Source: Leptospira_A soteropolitanensis (lineage in GTDB: Bacteria; Spirochaetota; Leptospiria; Leptospirales; Leptospiraceae). From it: a stretch of 64,000 nt of DNA. The notes under the pieces were generated by a model. The model had not been told where the DNA came from. It searched no databases and worked only from the letters and a program-made list of their open reading frames with translations. Numbering within the stretch: the stretch's first letter is position 1; each line of letters starts with the position of its first letter. Both the position numbers and the translations under genes were made by a program. Shown here piece by piece: positions 7,139-16,286 of this stretch. Location: the NCBI RefSeq assembly GCF_026151335.1, contig NZ_JAMQPP010000006.1. One strand, given 5' to 3'.

Positions 7139-9430
7139 ATGGACAATATGCGAAAAATGATTTTCATCTACTCAATGGTTATGGTTTTATTGTTCGGTTG
7201 TAAACCCGCAAAACTTTCGAACCCTTGTGATATAAAATCAAAAGATTATTTTTTCGGAACGCTAATCCGTTTTGTCACAGAAGATCGCTCTCCTTCATGT
7301 TATCCATCTTTCGATTTTCAAAATCTTTGGGGTGTCTTTCAAGGAACCTCAGGCACAACGAGTGTCAATGCAATGACTAGTTATAACGACCAAATCATCA
7401 TTGGTGGTAATTTCCAATTCGTTGGCCCCTCTACTGGGGAAGCCGTTTATTTAGAAACAGCCACGGGAAAGGTATTACCTAATCGTTATTGCCCTTATTT
7501 GAAAGTTGTGGGAGGTACACAGACAGCGATTTCCGATGGAAATGGCGGATTCTATATTGGCGGTTCTTTTTTTTGGGTCCAAGGGGAAGAAAGATACGGC
7601 CTTGCCCATATCCTTCCCGGTTGCCAATTGGATCGCAACTTTAATGTTCCAAAAGATACAAGTAGAGAAGTAAGAGCCTTGTTACTTATGGGTGACTCTC
7701 TCTATGTGGGAGGATTGTTTCCAACCTGGAGTGATTCAAACCAAAAATTCTTAGTTCGACTCAATCGTTATACTGGTGCCATTGATAACTCTTTCAATGC
7801 AAACGTAGACCCATCTGCTTCGGGGGTATTTGATTTAGAAACAGATGGCCAAGCACTCTATGTCTGTGGGGACTTTACGAGTATCGGCGGAGGGGCACAG
7901 CGAGGTATCGCAAAGTTATCTTTCCACTCAGGTTCCTTATTTTCCTCTTTTAGTCCAATTATTTCTGCAGGTACTTGCCTTGATTTGTATTATGGAACAG
8001 ATGCCAATGGAAGTCCGAACTTCTTTGTAGGTGGGGATTTTACGGCGACTTATAACTATGCGTTTTCCATTTATCCCGATGGAACTTTAACAACATGGAA
8101 TCCAGGTCCAAATGCTCAAGTCAATTCGATCCAACAGTATCAAAATACAATTTATATAGGGGGCCAGTTTAGTTTGGTTGGAGCTAGTGTCTCAACTGGT
8201 TTAGCTTCGGTTAACAATGGCACAGGTGGTATTATTACTGCAAATTATAATTTGAATGGCAATGTTGCCTCCCTCGGATTGCTCGGGGACACTCTATACC
8301 TAAGTGGAAGTTTTACTACGGTCAAATCCGTTGGTAGAAATTACATGGCAGCACTCAGCTTACCTAGTGAGTCAGTCAATGCATTTAATCCCAATCCTGA
8401 TGGTACGATCACAAACCCAGGTTCTGACTTCGTCTCTGCAGAAAATGGGGTTGTATTTGTCACCACCTCCATTCGTTCTACGGTGAATGTTCTCCCGAGA
8501 AGTAATTTTGCAGTATTGGATGAAGTGACAGGCGCACCAATTGAAGGAACACCTAATTTTGATTTTGCGATCAAAGCCCTGCACCGTGTGGGAAATCGAC
8601 TGTTTGTAGGTGGGTCCTTTAACAACGTGGCAGGAGAATCCAGAAATAGGTTTGCCATTTTGGATTTGCCATCCTATCAAGTGAGTCCGGTGAATCATAT
8701 TTTATCAGGCACTCCAGAAATTCGAACCATCACCAGTGACGAATCACAACTTTATGTTGGTGGTGATAGTTTAACGAACGTAAATGGAAATACAAGAAAT
8801 GGTGCTTTTGCATTAAATTTAAGTGACCTTTCCGTTAGTGGATGGAATCCCAATCTCGCTGGTAGTGGGGAGAACTTTCTTGTTGCCAATGATTTAGTGT
8901 TTCTCGGAGGTTTATATTCTGGAATAAACGGGGATGGTGTAACTACATCTTACCAAGCAGTGGACAAACTCACAGGAACTAAACGAAACATTCCATCCTC
9001 AACTAATTTTCCAAATAGCGGTGTCTATGCGCAAGCACTAGTTGGTTCAAGAATCTTTCTTGGTGGGCAATTTACAACTATTGGCAGCATAGGAACTTTT
9101 AACAATATAGCAGTTTATAATCTAACGAACCAATCTTACGAACAACCTAACCAAGTGTATGGTGACGGTATTGTATACCACATCGCAGCTTACCCAGATG
9201 GAAATATCCTAATTGGAGGATCCTTCACTGGTCTGAATGGAGCCACTGAAAACTATTCTTTTGGAGTTTTCAATAGTAACACCAATACTGTATCACCTTG
9301 GAAAAGCGGGTTCAATGATGTAGTTTATACTTCCATGTATAAAAATGGAAAATACTATTTGGGAGGTGCATTCACGAACGCACTGAGAAGAAGCAATGGT
9401 GGTCTCGTTCGATCGAACTTTAATGAATGA
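7139..9430 (+). CDS. Large delta-60-repeat lipoprotein, paralogue 1
   Basis: A 763-residue exported protein. Residues 1-21 are a lipoprotein signal ending in the lipobox LLFGC, so the mature protein starts at Cys-Lys-Pro; the ATG at 7148 (MRKMIFIYS) gives a better-sized signal than the first ATG. The body is made of repeated beta units of about 40-60 residues with the core I/LYxGGxFxxxxG followed by RNxxAxLD, for example LFVGGSFNNVAGESRNRFAI. This is the delta-60/DUF5122 beta-propeller pattern. Four N-terminal cysteines are shared with the next gene. Function is unknown; surface or periplasmic location is inferred from the lipobox. Confidence 0.8.
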   Translation: MDNMRKMIFIYSMVMVLLFGCKPAKLSNPCDIKSKDYFFGTLIRFVTEDRSPSCYPSFDFQNLWGVFQGTSGTTSVNAMTSYNDQIIIGGNFQFVGPSTGEAVYLETATGKVLPNRYCPYLKVVGGTQTAISDGNGGFYIGGSFFWVQGEERYGLAHILPGCQLDRNFNVPKDTSREVRALLLMGDSLYVGGLFPTWSDSNQKFLVRLNRYTGAIDNSFNANVDPSASGVFDLETDGQALYVCGDFTSIGGGAQRGIAKLSFHSGSLFSSFSPIISAGTCLDLYYGTDANGSPNFFVGGDFTATYNYAFSIYPDGTLTTWNPGPNAQVNSIQQYQNTIYIGGQFSLVGASVSTGLASVNNGTGGIITANYNLNGNVASLGLLGDTLYLSGSFTTVKSVGRNYMAALSLPSESVNAFNPNPDGTITNPGSDFVSAENGVVFVTTSIRSTVNVLPRSNFAVLDEVTGAPIEGTPNFDFAIKALHRVGNRLFVGGSFNNVAGESRNRFAILDLPSYQVSPVNHILSGTPEIRTITSDESQLYVGGDSLTNVNGNTRNGAFALNLSDLSVSGWNPNLAGSGENFLVANDLVFLGGLYSGINGDGVTTSYQAVDKLTGTKRNIPSSTNFPNSGVYAQALVGSRIFLGGQFTTIGSIGTFNNIAVYNLTNQSYEQPNQVYGDGIVYHIAAYPDGNILIGGSFTGLNGATENYSFGVFNSNTNTVSPWKSGFNDVVYTSMYKNGKYYLGGAFTNALRRSNGGLVRSNFNE

Positions 9431-9517
9431 TTGCAGAAATAATTTTTTTAGCAGAATGACCTAAATAATTCTCTCCCAAAGACTAGACACAAATTCTAAG
9501 AATCAGACTTTGTTTCT

Positions 9518-11797
9518 ATGGCTCGCTTGTATTCATTTTTTGGAATGATTATTTTTCTCACTCTTTCGGCTTCTCATTGCAAACCAGCAGATCTTGAAAA
9601 TGCATGTGATGTTAAATCCAAGGCTTTTCTTTTAGGAACTATCATTCGGTATGTAACCGGTGATCATTCTCCCTCTTGCCTCCCCTCTTTTTCTTTCTTC
9701 GACCAATGGGGAGTGTATGGCCCAACTGCAAGGGTCAATGCCATTACAAGCTACGAAGGAAAAATCATACTAGGTGGGGAATTTACGATGACAGGAGTCC
9801 CTACGGGAAGTGCTTCTATGGTAGATCCTATAACAGGTGCAGTCATTCCCAATCGTTCCTGCCCTCATTTAAAGGTGAAAGGCCTTACTAACGTTGCCAT
9901 CTCAGACGGATCAGGTGGGTTTTATATCGGAGGCGATTTTACGCATGTCCAAGGAATCAAACGAAGCCAGATAGCCCATATTTTACCAGGATGCCAATTG
10001 GACCCAAATTTCGTACCAGTCGAAGATCCAACAAGAAACATTACAGCCTTATCTTTATTAGGTGATAATTTATACGTAGGAGGAATGTTCTCAGGCTGGG
10101 GATCTGGATCACAAATTAACATTGCTTCAATCAATCGAATTACAGGCCATCTCAACCCTGGATTTCTCAGTCCGTCATACGATAATTCTGTTTTTGATAT
10201 CGTAACTGACGGTTCCGCTTTGTATGTTGGCGGACATTTTCAAAGCATAGGAGGAAACCCTCGTTACGGACTTGTTAAATTATCTCCAATCACTGGAGCC
10301 ATTGATTCGTCATTCACAGGACAAGCTCCTGCAGGTGGACAAGTAAACGATTTACATTTAGGGACAGACCACACGGGTTCAAACGTTTTATATATAGTAG
10401 GACCATTTACAGGTCAAGCTATGTCGTTCTATTTAAATGGAACACAAACTTCATGGGCTCCCAACCCAAACATGGAAGTTTATAAAATCAACCAATTTGA
10501 AAACACAATTTACTTGGGAGGTGAATTCACTACGATCGGAGTCTCACCTTCTAATTATCTTGTTGGCGTAGACAATCAATTGGGTGCCATCAAAGAAAAT
10601 TCCTTTGCTCTCAACAGTTTTGTTAGGAACTTAAATGTGATCGGAAACAAAATTTATATTCTTGGAGAATTTACTGAGGCAAAAGGACAAAAAAGAAACT
10701 ATGCGGCGAGTTTTGATTTACCAAGCCAAAACTTAAATCAGTGGGATCCAAGTTTAAACTCTTCTATTTACTTTCCAGCCGGAGATATCGTTCTTTCAGG
10801 CTCTACCATTCTTATTGGAAGTAATCATTCTGCAATCAATACAAAATTAAGAAACAATTTTGTTGTTTTTGATGAAGAAACAGGATACCCTGTAGATAAC
10901 ACACCAAACTTCGATTATTCGATCAAAGCTCTTCATATCAAAGATAACCATCTTTTTGTTGGAGGCTCCTTTGAGAATATCAACGGTATCCCTAGGGTTT
11001 CATTTGCCATTTTAGATTTGCCTTCTTACCATCTTAATCCTACCAACATTGGTGTTTCTCCAGCAGGGACAGATATAAGAACCATTACAAGTAACGAAAA
11101 CCAAATTTTCTTTAGCGGTTTTGGAATGACTTCTGTAGGAGGCCAATCTCGGAATGCTATTGCTGCTATTGATTCAAAATCTTTTGGCCTCACTGCCTGG
11201 AATCCGGACTTAGGTGTTAGTGGAAGTGCTAGCACTTTACTTGTTGTAAATGATCTTATTTTTGTTGGCGGAATTTTTAATAGTCTTAATGGTGATGGCA
11301 CCGTAATCAATTACCGTGCTGTAGACACGGCGTCAGGTGTTATGCGCCCTATACCATCAAATACTCATTATCCAGGAAACGGAGTCAACGGACAAACTTA
11401 TTTCGAAGGAAAAATTTATTTGGGCGGAATATTTACATCAATAGGTAGTTTAGGATCCTTTAATCATATTGCAGTGTTTGATACTCAAACACAAAATTAT
11501 TCCACACCTAATTATATTTATGCAGATGGGATGGTTTCTTCTTTAACAGCATCCCCAGAAGGAAAGGTAATCGTTACAGGTTCCTTTAGTGCAATTAATA
11601 GTAACTCAGCAAGTCAATACATAGCTGCTTTTGATGCCAAAACCAATTCCATTCTCGATTGGTCTCCTAACCCAAGTGATGTGGGAAATGCAAGTTATTA
11701 TAAAAACGGAAAATGGTTTATAGGCGGAGATTTTAACAATGCGTTCAATAAACCATACGGAGCCTTTTTTATTAGCGAAATGAACGAAAAAAAATAA
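9518..11797 (+). CDS. Large delta-60-repeat lipoprotein, paralogue 2
   Basis: A 759-residue tandem duplicate of the preceding gene, 87 bases downstream. The two align end to end: lipobox SASHC-KPADLENACDVKSK against LLFGC-KPAKLSNPCDIKSK, then the same cysteine spacing (SPSCxPSF) and the same series of repeats, including NRSCPHLKV against NRYCPYLKV and a shared DEETGYPVDNTPNFDYSIKA-like block. No frameshift separates them and both appear intact. The lipobox is weaker than in paralogue 1 (ASHC). It overlaps no neighbour; the patatin gene ends 3 bases later on the opposite strand. Confidence 0.8.
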   Translation: MARLYSFFGMIIFLTLSASHCKPADLENACDVKSKAFLLGTIIRYVTGDHSPSCLPSFSFFDQWGVYGPTARVNAITSYEGKIILGGEFTMTGVPTGSASMVDPITGAVIPNRSCPHLKVKGLTNVAISDGSGGFYIGGDFTHVQGIKRSQIAHILPGCQLDPNFVPVEDPTRNITALSLLGDNLYVGGMFSGWGSGSQINIASINRITGHLNPGFLSPSYDNSVFDIVTDGSALYVGGHFQSIGGNPRYGLVKLSPITGAIDSSFTGQAPAGGQVNDLHLGTDHTGSNVLYIVGPFTGQAMSFYLNGTQTSWAPNPNMEVYKINQFENTIYLGGEFTTIGVSPSNYLVGVDNQLGAIKENSFALNSFVRNLNVIGNKIYILGEFTEAKGQKRNYAASFDLPSQNLNQWDPSLNSSIYFPAGDIVLSGSTILIGSNHSAINTKLRNNFVVFDEETGYPVDNTPNFDYSIKALHIKDNHLFVGGSFENINGIPRVSFAILDLPSYHLNPTNIGVSPAGTDIRTITSNENQIFFSGFGMTSVGGQSRNAIAAIDSKSFGLTAWNPDLGVSGSASTLLVVNDLIFVGGIFNSLNGDGTVINYRAVDTASGVMRPIPSNTHYPGNGVNGQTYFEGKIYLGGIFTSIGSLGSFNHIAVFDTQTQNYSTPNYIYADGMVSSLTASPEGKVIVTGSFSAINSNSASQYIAAFDAKTNSILDWSPNPSDVGNASYYKNGKWFIGGDFNNAFNKPYGAFFISEMNEKK

Positions 11798-11800
11798 AAT

Positions 11801-12736
11801 CTATTTTTTAGACTTTCGTTTCAGAATTTTTTGTAAAGCTTCTTCGCCCTTTCTTACACCGAGAAGAGCAGTTTTGTATAATTTTGTTCGAATCGTTGTG
11901 GTAAGTTTGACCGGCAAAGGTCCATCTGGAGCGACAGTAATGATTTTTACACCTTTGGGAGGTTTCACTGCTATTTCTCTTGCTGCATTGAAGTGGAAGT
12001 GGTGAAGTTTACGCATCATCTTCCGAATTGTCCTATGTTTTGGAAAAGCAAGTAAACTAGTGAAACGAGTTAACGGACCAGATATATGACGAATTGGCGA
12101 ATTCATAATCACTACTATTTCTTTATAACCAGCTTCTATAATATCTTGGATAGGGAGTGGATTTAAAATCGCTGCGTCCGAATACAATCTTCCATTTAAC
12201 CAATGTTTACCTCGAGTCGCAATAGGTAGAGAGGTAGCAGCCTTCAAAAGGTCGAAAACATTCGAGGAAGTAGCTTTAATATATTCAATAGAATGTGTGT
12301 GTAGATTACTCACAGCGATGGCAAAATGCGGAACATTTTTCCTATCCAATGTTTCCGATTCCAATCGCACTTTTTTTCGAAAGATAAAGTCAATTAAGTA
12401 TTCTTGATTCAGTAGAGTTTTACCTTGGAAAGGATGAAAAAATGAAATCAGTTTCCTTCCTGACAGATCTCTGTACCAAACTGCCAGTGCCTTTTCACTT
12501 TTAACAGGTTCCTCTTTTGGCATGGATACATAATAGGCTGCCGCACAAGCTCCCGAAGAAACACCCACCACCAAATCAAAGTAATTCGGACGCAAAAACC
12601 GGTTCCAAGCGTGTAAAACACCACCCGAGAAGGCACCCTTCATCCCCCCACCTTCCACAAGAAGGGCTCTTTTGGTACCTTTTGCTTTCGGGAGTTTGGG
12701 TTGGTTTGATGATTCACTTACAACAGATGACTGCAC
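11801..12736 (-). CDS. Patatin-like phospholipase
   Basis: A Ser-Asp dyad acyl hydrolase of 311 residues. The oxyanion loop GGGMKGAFSGG is at residues 29-39, the nucleophile elbow GVSSG puts the serine at S60, and the aspartate is D187 in YSDAAILNPLP, where the usual DGG/DGA is DAA. There is no signal peptide, so a cytosolic or membrane-associated lipase is expected. It resembles the YjjU-like branch more than ExoU-type toxins. The C-terminal 80 residues are basic (RTIRKMMRKLHHFHF, LQKILKRKSKK), which may favour contact with membrane lipids; that is inference. Confidence 0.88.
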   Translation of the reverse strand: MQSSVVSESSNQPKLPKAKGTKRALLVEGGGMKGAFSGGVLHAWNRFLRPNYFDLVVGVSSGACAAAYYVSMPKEEPVKSEKALAVWYRDLSGRKLISFFHPFQGKTLLNQEYLIDFIFRKKVRLESETLDRKNVPHFAIAVSNLHTHSIEYIKATSSNVFDLLKAATSLPIATRGKHWLNGRLYSDAAILNPLPIQDIIEAGYKEIVVIMNSPIRHISGPLTRFTSLLAFPKHRTIRKMMRKLHHFHFNAAREIAVKPPKGVKIITVAPDGPLPVKLTTTIRTKLYKTALLGVRKGEEALQKILKRKSKK

Positions 12737-12913
12737 AATAATGTCAGGGTCTTTGGTCTACTTTCGGTTGCAAAAAATAATTCATAACATCCGAAGGTTT
12801 TCCCTCCTTAGGGGAATCACTAAAGACAATCTGGGTGAAATCCCTTTCAATCGAAAATCCGTAAAAAAACTTCCGTCCATACAATAAATTTCACTACATT
12901 AGCAATTGAATAT

Positions 12914-13477
12914 ATGATGCTCGGGATCAAAACGTTGCAAACAGAGGTGAATGGAACCATTGTCAAAGGCACCTTGCAATTGAATGCGATGGGGGCATAC
13001 CAATTGGATTTGATCTCTCCTTACAAAGGACCGATGTTTACTTTTTCCTTTCCCAAGATTTATCATGCACTTGGAGAGGGACATATTTCCGAAATTGACA
13101 AATATGCCATAAGCCACCTCCGCACACTTTTTTTTAAATGTGAGAGTTTCAAAAAGGAAATTCCTAAGTTCGAATCAGATTTAAAAAAGTTTTGGTTAGA
13201 AATAGAAACGATTTCAGTACTTTCCCCATACGAATGGAATGAAAAATGTAACTTTTTAAAAAAGGCCTTACAAGAAGGTTATATGGATGCAGACAGATAC
13301 GAGAAAACTTTAAACGATCTAACAATAGTAATGGAAAAAAAATATTTCGAACGTGAGAAACGATGCGAAGCTTTTTTATCTCAGTACCTTCCCGAGTATT
13401 CTCATCTTCAAAATCATTTTTCTTGGATTCAATTTTGTTATGAACTAACGGAAAAAAAACACCTACTCTTACTTTAA
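12914..13477 (+). CDS. Hypothetical protein, 187 aa
   Basis: No family recognised. The first 60 residues look beta-rich (TEVNGTIVKGTLQLNAMGAY, FTFSFPKIYHA) and the rest is helical and charged, with cysteines spread through it. No signal peptide or membrane segment is visible. It is transcribed divergently from the patatin gene, and the next gene (a PilZ-type protein) begins 101 bases downstream in the same direction. Two consecutive ATG codons are available at 12914 and 12917. The N-terminal part could be a small barrel, but no motif proves it. Confidence 0.65.
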   Translation: MMLGIKTLQTEVNGTIVKGTLQLNAMGAYQLDLISPYKGPMFTFSFPKIYHALGEGHISEIDKYAISHLRTLFFKCESFKKEIPKFESDLKKFWLEIETISVLSPYEWNEKCNFLKKALQEGYMDADRYEKTLNDLTIVMEKKYFEREKRCEAFLSQYLPEYSHLQNHFSWIQFCYELTEKKHLLLL

Positions 13478-13578
13478 TTTTTCCTTTTTCTTGCCAAAGA
13501 TTCGAGCTTACTCTTTACTTTCCATTAGGGACAGAAATTTATTTCCGTTTCCTAAAAAATAGAACTCGGAATTTAGCT

Positions 13579-14712
13579 ATGCGACCAATGGATCAAATCA
13601 CAGGGAAAGAACAAAAACACCATGTGATACTACACTACCTCATGAATCAAGAAATGAAGGCAAATTGGAATGGGCAAATCCAAACCATGACCGTCACACA
13701 GGAGTTACCTGGTGGCGAAGAAATCATAGTGGATTGGTCTGAGGTTTGGCCCATTGGACCAGGATCTTCTTTTATCCTATCGAAATTACTCGCGCGATAT
13801 TTAGAACTCCATTGCACATTTGTGAAACAACTTTCTCCTCATAAAATCCAACTCCATGTTGATAAAGTTCTTATCGCCAAAAAAGAAAGATTAAACCCAC
13901 GTTTTACGATTACTGAAGAAGGTTTAGTCAATGTAACCAATATTGTCAGCTCTAAAACCATCATTGAAGCCAACATGTTTAATATCCCAACTCTTGTACG
14001 AGTTAACTTTGAAGACTATCGCAAACGAATGATGATCAGATCCGGCGAAGCTGGTACAATGGATATTTTCAAATCAGGTATGGAACGAAAGTTTGATGTT
14101 GTCAAATCGACTCAAAAAATCCTATTCATCAAAGATGCTACTAGTGTAGAAAGTTACCGTTCCGACGAAGAGGGGTTTATCAATTATGAAGACGAAATTG
14201 ATGAACAAGTCGATAAACTTGCAATGATGGCTCGTGACAAAAAAATAAAGTCGGAACTCATTCTACCCATACTTTACAAAAATGAATTAGAAGAAATCAT
14301 CCCCATTGGATATTATTGGTTACAAACGAAAGAGAACTTCATTACGACAGATGATTTAACATTCTACCAAACCCAAATTGGCGAAATGATCGAAAGAATT
14401 AAAGATGCCAATCTAATGACAACCGTAGAAAGATTTCCAGTTTTGGACTTATCCACAACAGGTCTGAAATTACGTATTGCTAACAGTAGTTTGGTGGAAA
14501 CATTACCAAAACAAAAAGGTATTCTTTTGGAACTGGTTTTCAAACTCCAAACACCTTTTCGTTTTTTTGGAAAGATTGCTTGGGCCAAAAAAGAAGAATC
14601 TGGGGATTTACTTGTCGGAGTAGAATTTTCTGGAAAACGAACCTATGCAGAAAAAGTTCGTTTTGAAGAAAATATAGAAATAATCAAAAATAGTGGGAAG
14701 TCCGCTGCATAA
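13579..14712 (+). CDS. DUF1577-type protein with C-terminal PilZ-like domain
   Basis: A 377-residue soluble protein resembling a Leptospira-specific family annotated as DUF1577. The C-terminal 110 residues look like a PilZ fold: PVLDLSTTGLKLRI matches the PilZ D-x-S-x-x-G-x-x-x motif and is followed by strands ending LLVGVEFSG. The upstream RxxxR motif needed for cyclic-di-GMP binding is not clearly present, although ERFPVLDLS has one arginine close by. The N-terminal region (GGEEIIVDWSEVWPIG, IQLHVDKVLIAKKERLNPRF) looks like a divergent YcgR-N-like barrel. A second-messenger role is therefore possible but not shown. Confidence 0.7.
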   Translation: MRPMDQITGKEQKHHVILHYLMNQEMKANWNGQIQTMTVTQELPGGEEIIVDWSEVWPIGPGSSFILSKLLARYLELHCTFVKQLSPHKIQLHVDKVLIAKKERLNPRFTITEEGLVNVTNIVSSKTIIEANMFNIPTLVRVNFEDYRKRMMIRSGEAGTMDIFKSGMERKFDVVKSTQKILFIKDATSVESYRSDEEGFINYEDEIDEQVDKLAMMARDKKIKSELILPILYKNELEEIIPIGYYWLQTKENFITTDDLTFYQTQIGEMIERIKDANLMTTVERFPVLDLSTTGLKLRIANSSLVETLPKQKGILLELVFKLQTPFRFFGKIAWAKKEESGDLLVGVEFSGKRTYAEKVRFEENIEIIKNSGKSAA

Positions 14713-14715
14713 TTG

Positions 14716-15030
14716 TTAGCGGGCCTCTAATTTGATTGTTTTTGTAATTTTGGGAATTTCATAAGCGCAGATATAATATAACATTTTTAGGTCGATGTAA
14801 TCATAAGCTCTGGCTAAATCCTTTTCCCAAAGGCTATCAATTTTATCCCAAGGAAGGTTTGGGTACTTTTGTTTTTCAGTCTGTGGGATTTTTAAAGACT
14901 CAGCCTGGATATAACGCAGCATCTCCTCAGCAAAAAAACTATCGTGATCCCCTTCTTTAAATTCTTGGATTTGATTTCTGAAGAGGAAGGACTCAAGCTC
15001 CCGACAATAGAAAATAAACTCATAAAACAT
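14716..15030 (-). CDS. HepT-like (DUF86) protein with altered catalytic motif, orphan
   Basis: This 104-residue helical protein follows the HepT/DUF86 layout near its C-terminus: KYPNLPWDKIDSLWEKDLAR then AYDYIDLKMLYYICAYEIPK corresponds to the family pattern P-x-x-PW-xx-xxxx-RNxLxHxYxxVDxxxxW. In true HepT toxins the RNase motif is R-x4-H-x-Y. Here the equivalent positions are E69, R74 and Y76, so the arginine and histidine are lost and only the tyrosine remains. The partner nucleotidyltransferase MntA is not adjacent. It is probably a domesticated or inactive relative of the toxin. The assignment rests on pattern alone. Confidence 0.5.
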   Translation of the reverse strand: MFYEFIFYCRELESFLFRNQIQEFKEGDHDSFFAEEMLRYIQAESLKIPQTEKQKYPNLPWDKIDSLWEKDLARAYDYIDLKMLYYICAYEIPKITKTIKLEAR

Positions 15031-15094
15031 TTGGTAATTCTAAAATTTGATTGGAATACGAATAGTTTTTTTCATTGGCAAAGAAATCTAAATC

Positions 15095-15502
15095 ATGAAA
15101 GTTCTACTTCGTATGAAGATCATATTCCGAATCGTATTATTTTCCCTCTTAGTTTTGGTCTATCCCATCCAATCTGCAGAAAAAGATTTCCAAATCATCG
15201 ATCTTGTTGTGGGCAAAGGAGAAGAAGCCTTTTCTGGTTCCTATGTGACGGTTCACTATGTGGGTAAACTTACAAACGGAACTAAATTTGATAGTTCCCG
15301 CGATCGCAACCGACCTTTCGAATTCAATCTTGGTGCCGGAGAAGTGGTTAAAGGTTGGGACAAAGGAATCAAAGGAATGCGAGTAGGCGGAAAACGAAAA
15401 CTCATCATCCCGCCAGAATTAGGTTATGGTAGTAAAAGAGTGGGAAACATCCCTCCTGATTCTACTCTCATCTTTGAGGTAGAGCTTTTAAAGATCTATT
15501 AA
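15095..15502 (+). CDS. FKBP-type peptidyl-prolyl cis-trans isomerase, exported
   Basis: A single FKBP domain (about residues 35-135) behind a signal peptide (KIIFRIVLFSLLVLVYPIQSA). The active-site residues typical of FKBP are visible: VHYVGKLTNGTKFDSS, FEFNLGAGEVVKGWDKGI, GGKRKLIIPPELGYG and STLIFEVELL. It should assist folding of exported proteins in the periplasm by isomerising X-Pro bonds. A second ATG at 15113 (MKIIFRIV) would give a more typical signal peptide. The stop faces the convergent ABC permease gene 22 bases away. Confidence 0.93.
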   Translation: MKVLLRMKIIFRIVLFSLLVLVYPIQSAEKDFQIIDLVVGKGEEAFSGSYVTVHYVGKLTNGTKFDSSRDRNRPFEFNLGAGEVVKGWDKGIKGMRVGGKRKLIIPPELGYGSKRVGNIPPDSTLIFEVELLKIY

Positions 15503-15524
15503 GATCCAAAACTCATACTCATTT

Positions 15525-16286
15525 TCAGTTTTTGATTTTATATCCTGTGCGAAAAATAACCCAAGTCACAGTCAGACATAAAGTCAAAAACACAAGGATC
15601 ATGGAAATACTCACTGACAGGGCTACATCTGCTCTTTCAAAAAAACTATATCGAAATCCACTAACCAAATACAAAACTGGGTTAAACATACTCAGTTTTT
15701 GCCAAAATGGTGGCAACATTTGAATGGAATAAAAACTTCCTCCAAGGAATACGAGTGGTGTAATGACAAGCATCGGAATCATTTGAAGTTTTTCAAAACT
15801 GTCTGCCCATATACCAATCACAAAACCAAACAAACTAAAGCTAACGCACGTTAAAACAAGAAAAAATACCATTAGAATCGGATGATCTATACGGATTGGG
15901 ACAAAAAAAGATGCGGTAATGAGCATTAAAACACCGAGCATTAGTGATTTTGTAGCCGCTGCACCAACATATCCAATCACCACTTCCCACATCGTCACAG
16001 GAGCGGAGAGAATTTCATATATCGTTCCATTGAATTTAGGGAAATAAATTCCGAAGGACGCATTGGAAATACTTTCTGTGAGTAGCGACAACATCACAAG
16101 ACCCGGAACAATAAAACTTCCATAATGGATTCCGTCGATTTCTTGTATCCGCGAACCTATAGCCGATCCAAAGACAATAAAATATAAAGAAGTAGAAAGT
16201 ACAGGAGAGGCAATACTTTGTAAAAGGGTTCGAAAGGTTCTAGCCATTTCGAATTTATAAATAGAGCTAATTGCGTAAAAATTCAT
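15525..16286 (-). CDS. ABC-2 type transporter permease
   Basis: A 253-residue integral membrane protein with six predicted helices, for example MVFFLVLTCVSFSLFGFVIG and MLVITPLVFLGGSFYSIQML. The latter, followed by LPPFWQKLSMFNPVLYLVSG, is the typical ABC-2 signature of DrrB/NodJ-like exporters. It overlaps the ATPase gene upstream by 4 bases (ATGA), so the two form one transporter. The cargo cannot be told from the sequence; drug, lipid or polysaccharide export are all known for this family. Confidence 0.92.
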   Translation of the reverse strand: MNFYAISSIYKFEMARTFRTLLQSIASPVLSTSLYFIVFGSAIGSRIQEIDGIHYGSFIVPGLVMLSLLTESISNASFGIYFPKFNGTIYEILSAPVTMWEVVIGYVGAAATKSLMLGVLMLITASFFVPIRIDHPILMVFFLVLTCVSFSLFGFVIGIWADSFEKLQMIPMLVITPLVFLGGSFYSIQMLPPFWQKLSMFNPVLYLVSGFRYSFFERADVALSVSISMILVFLTLCLTVTWVIFRTGYKIKN

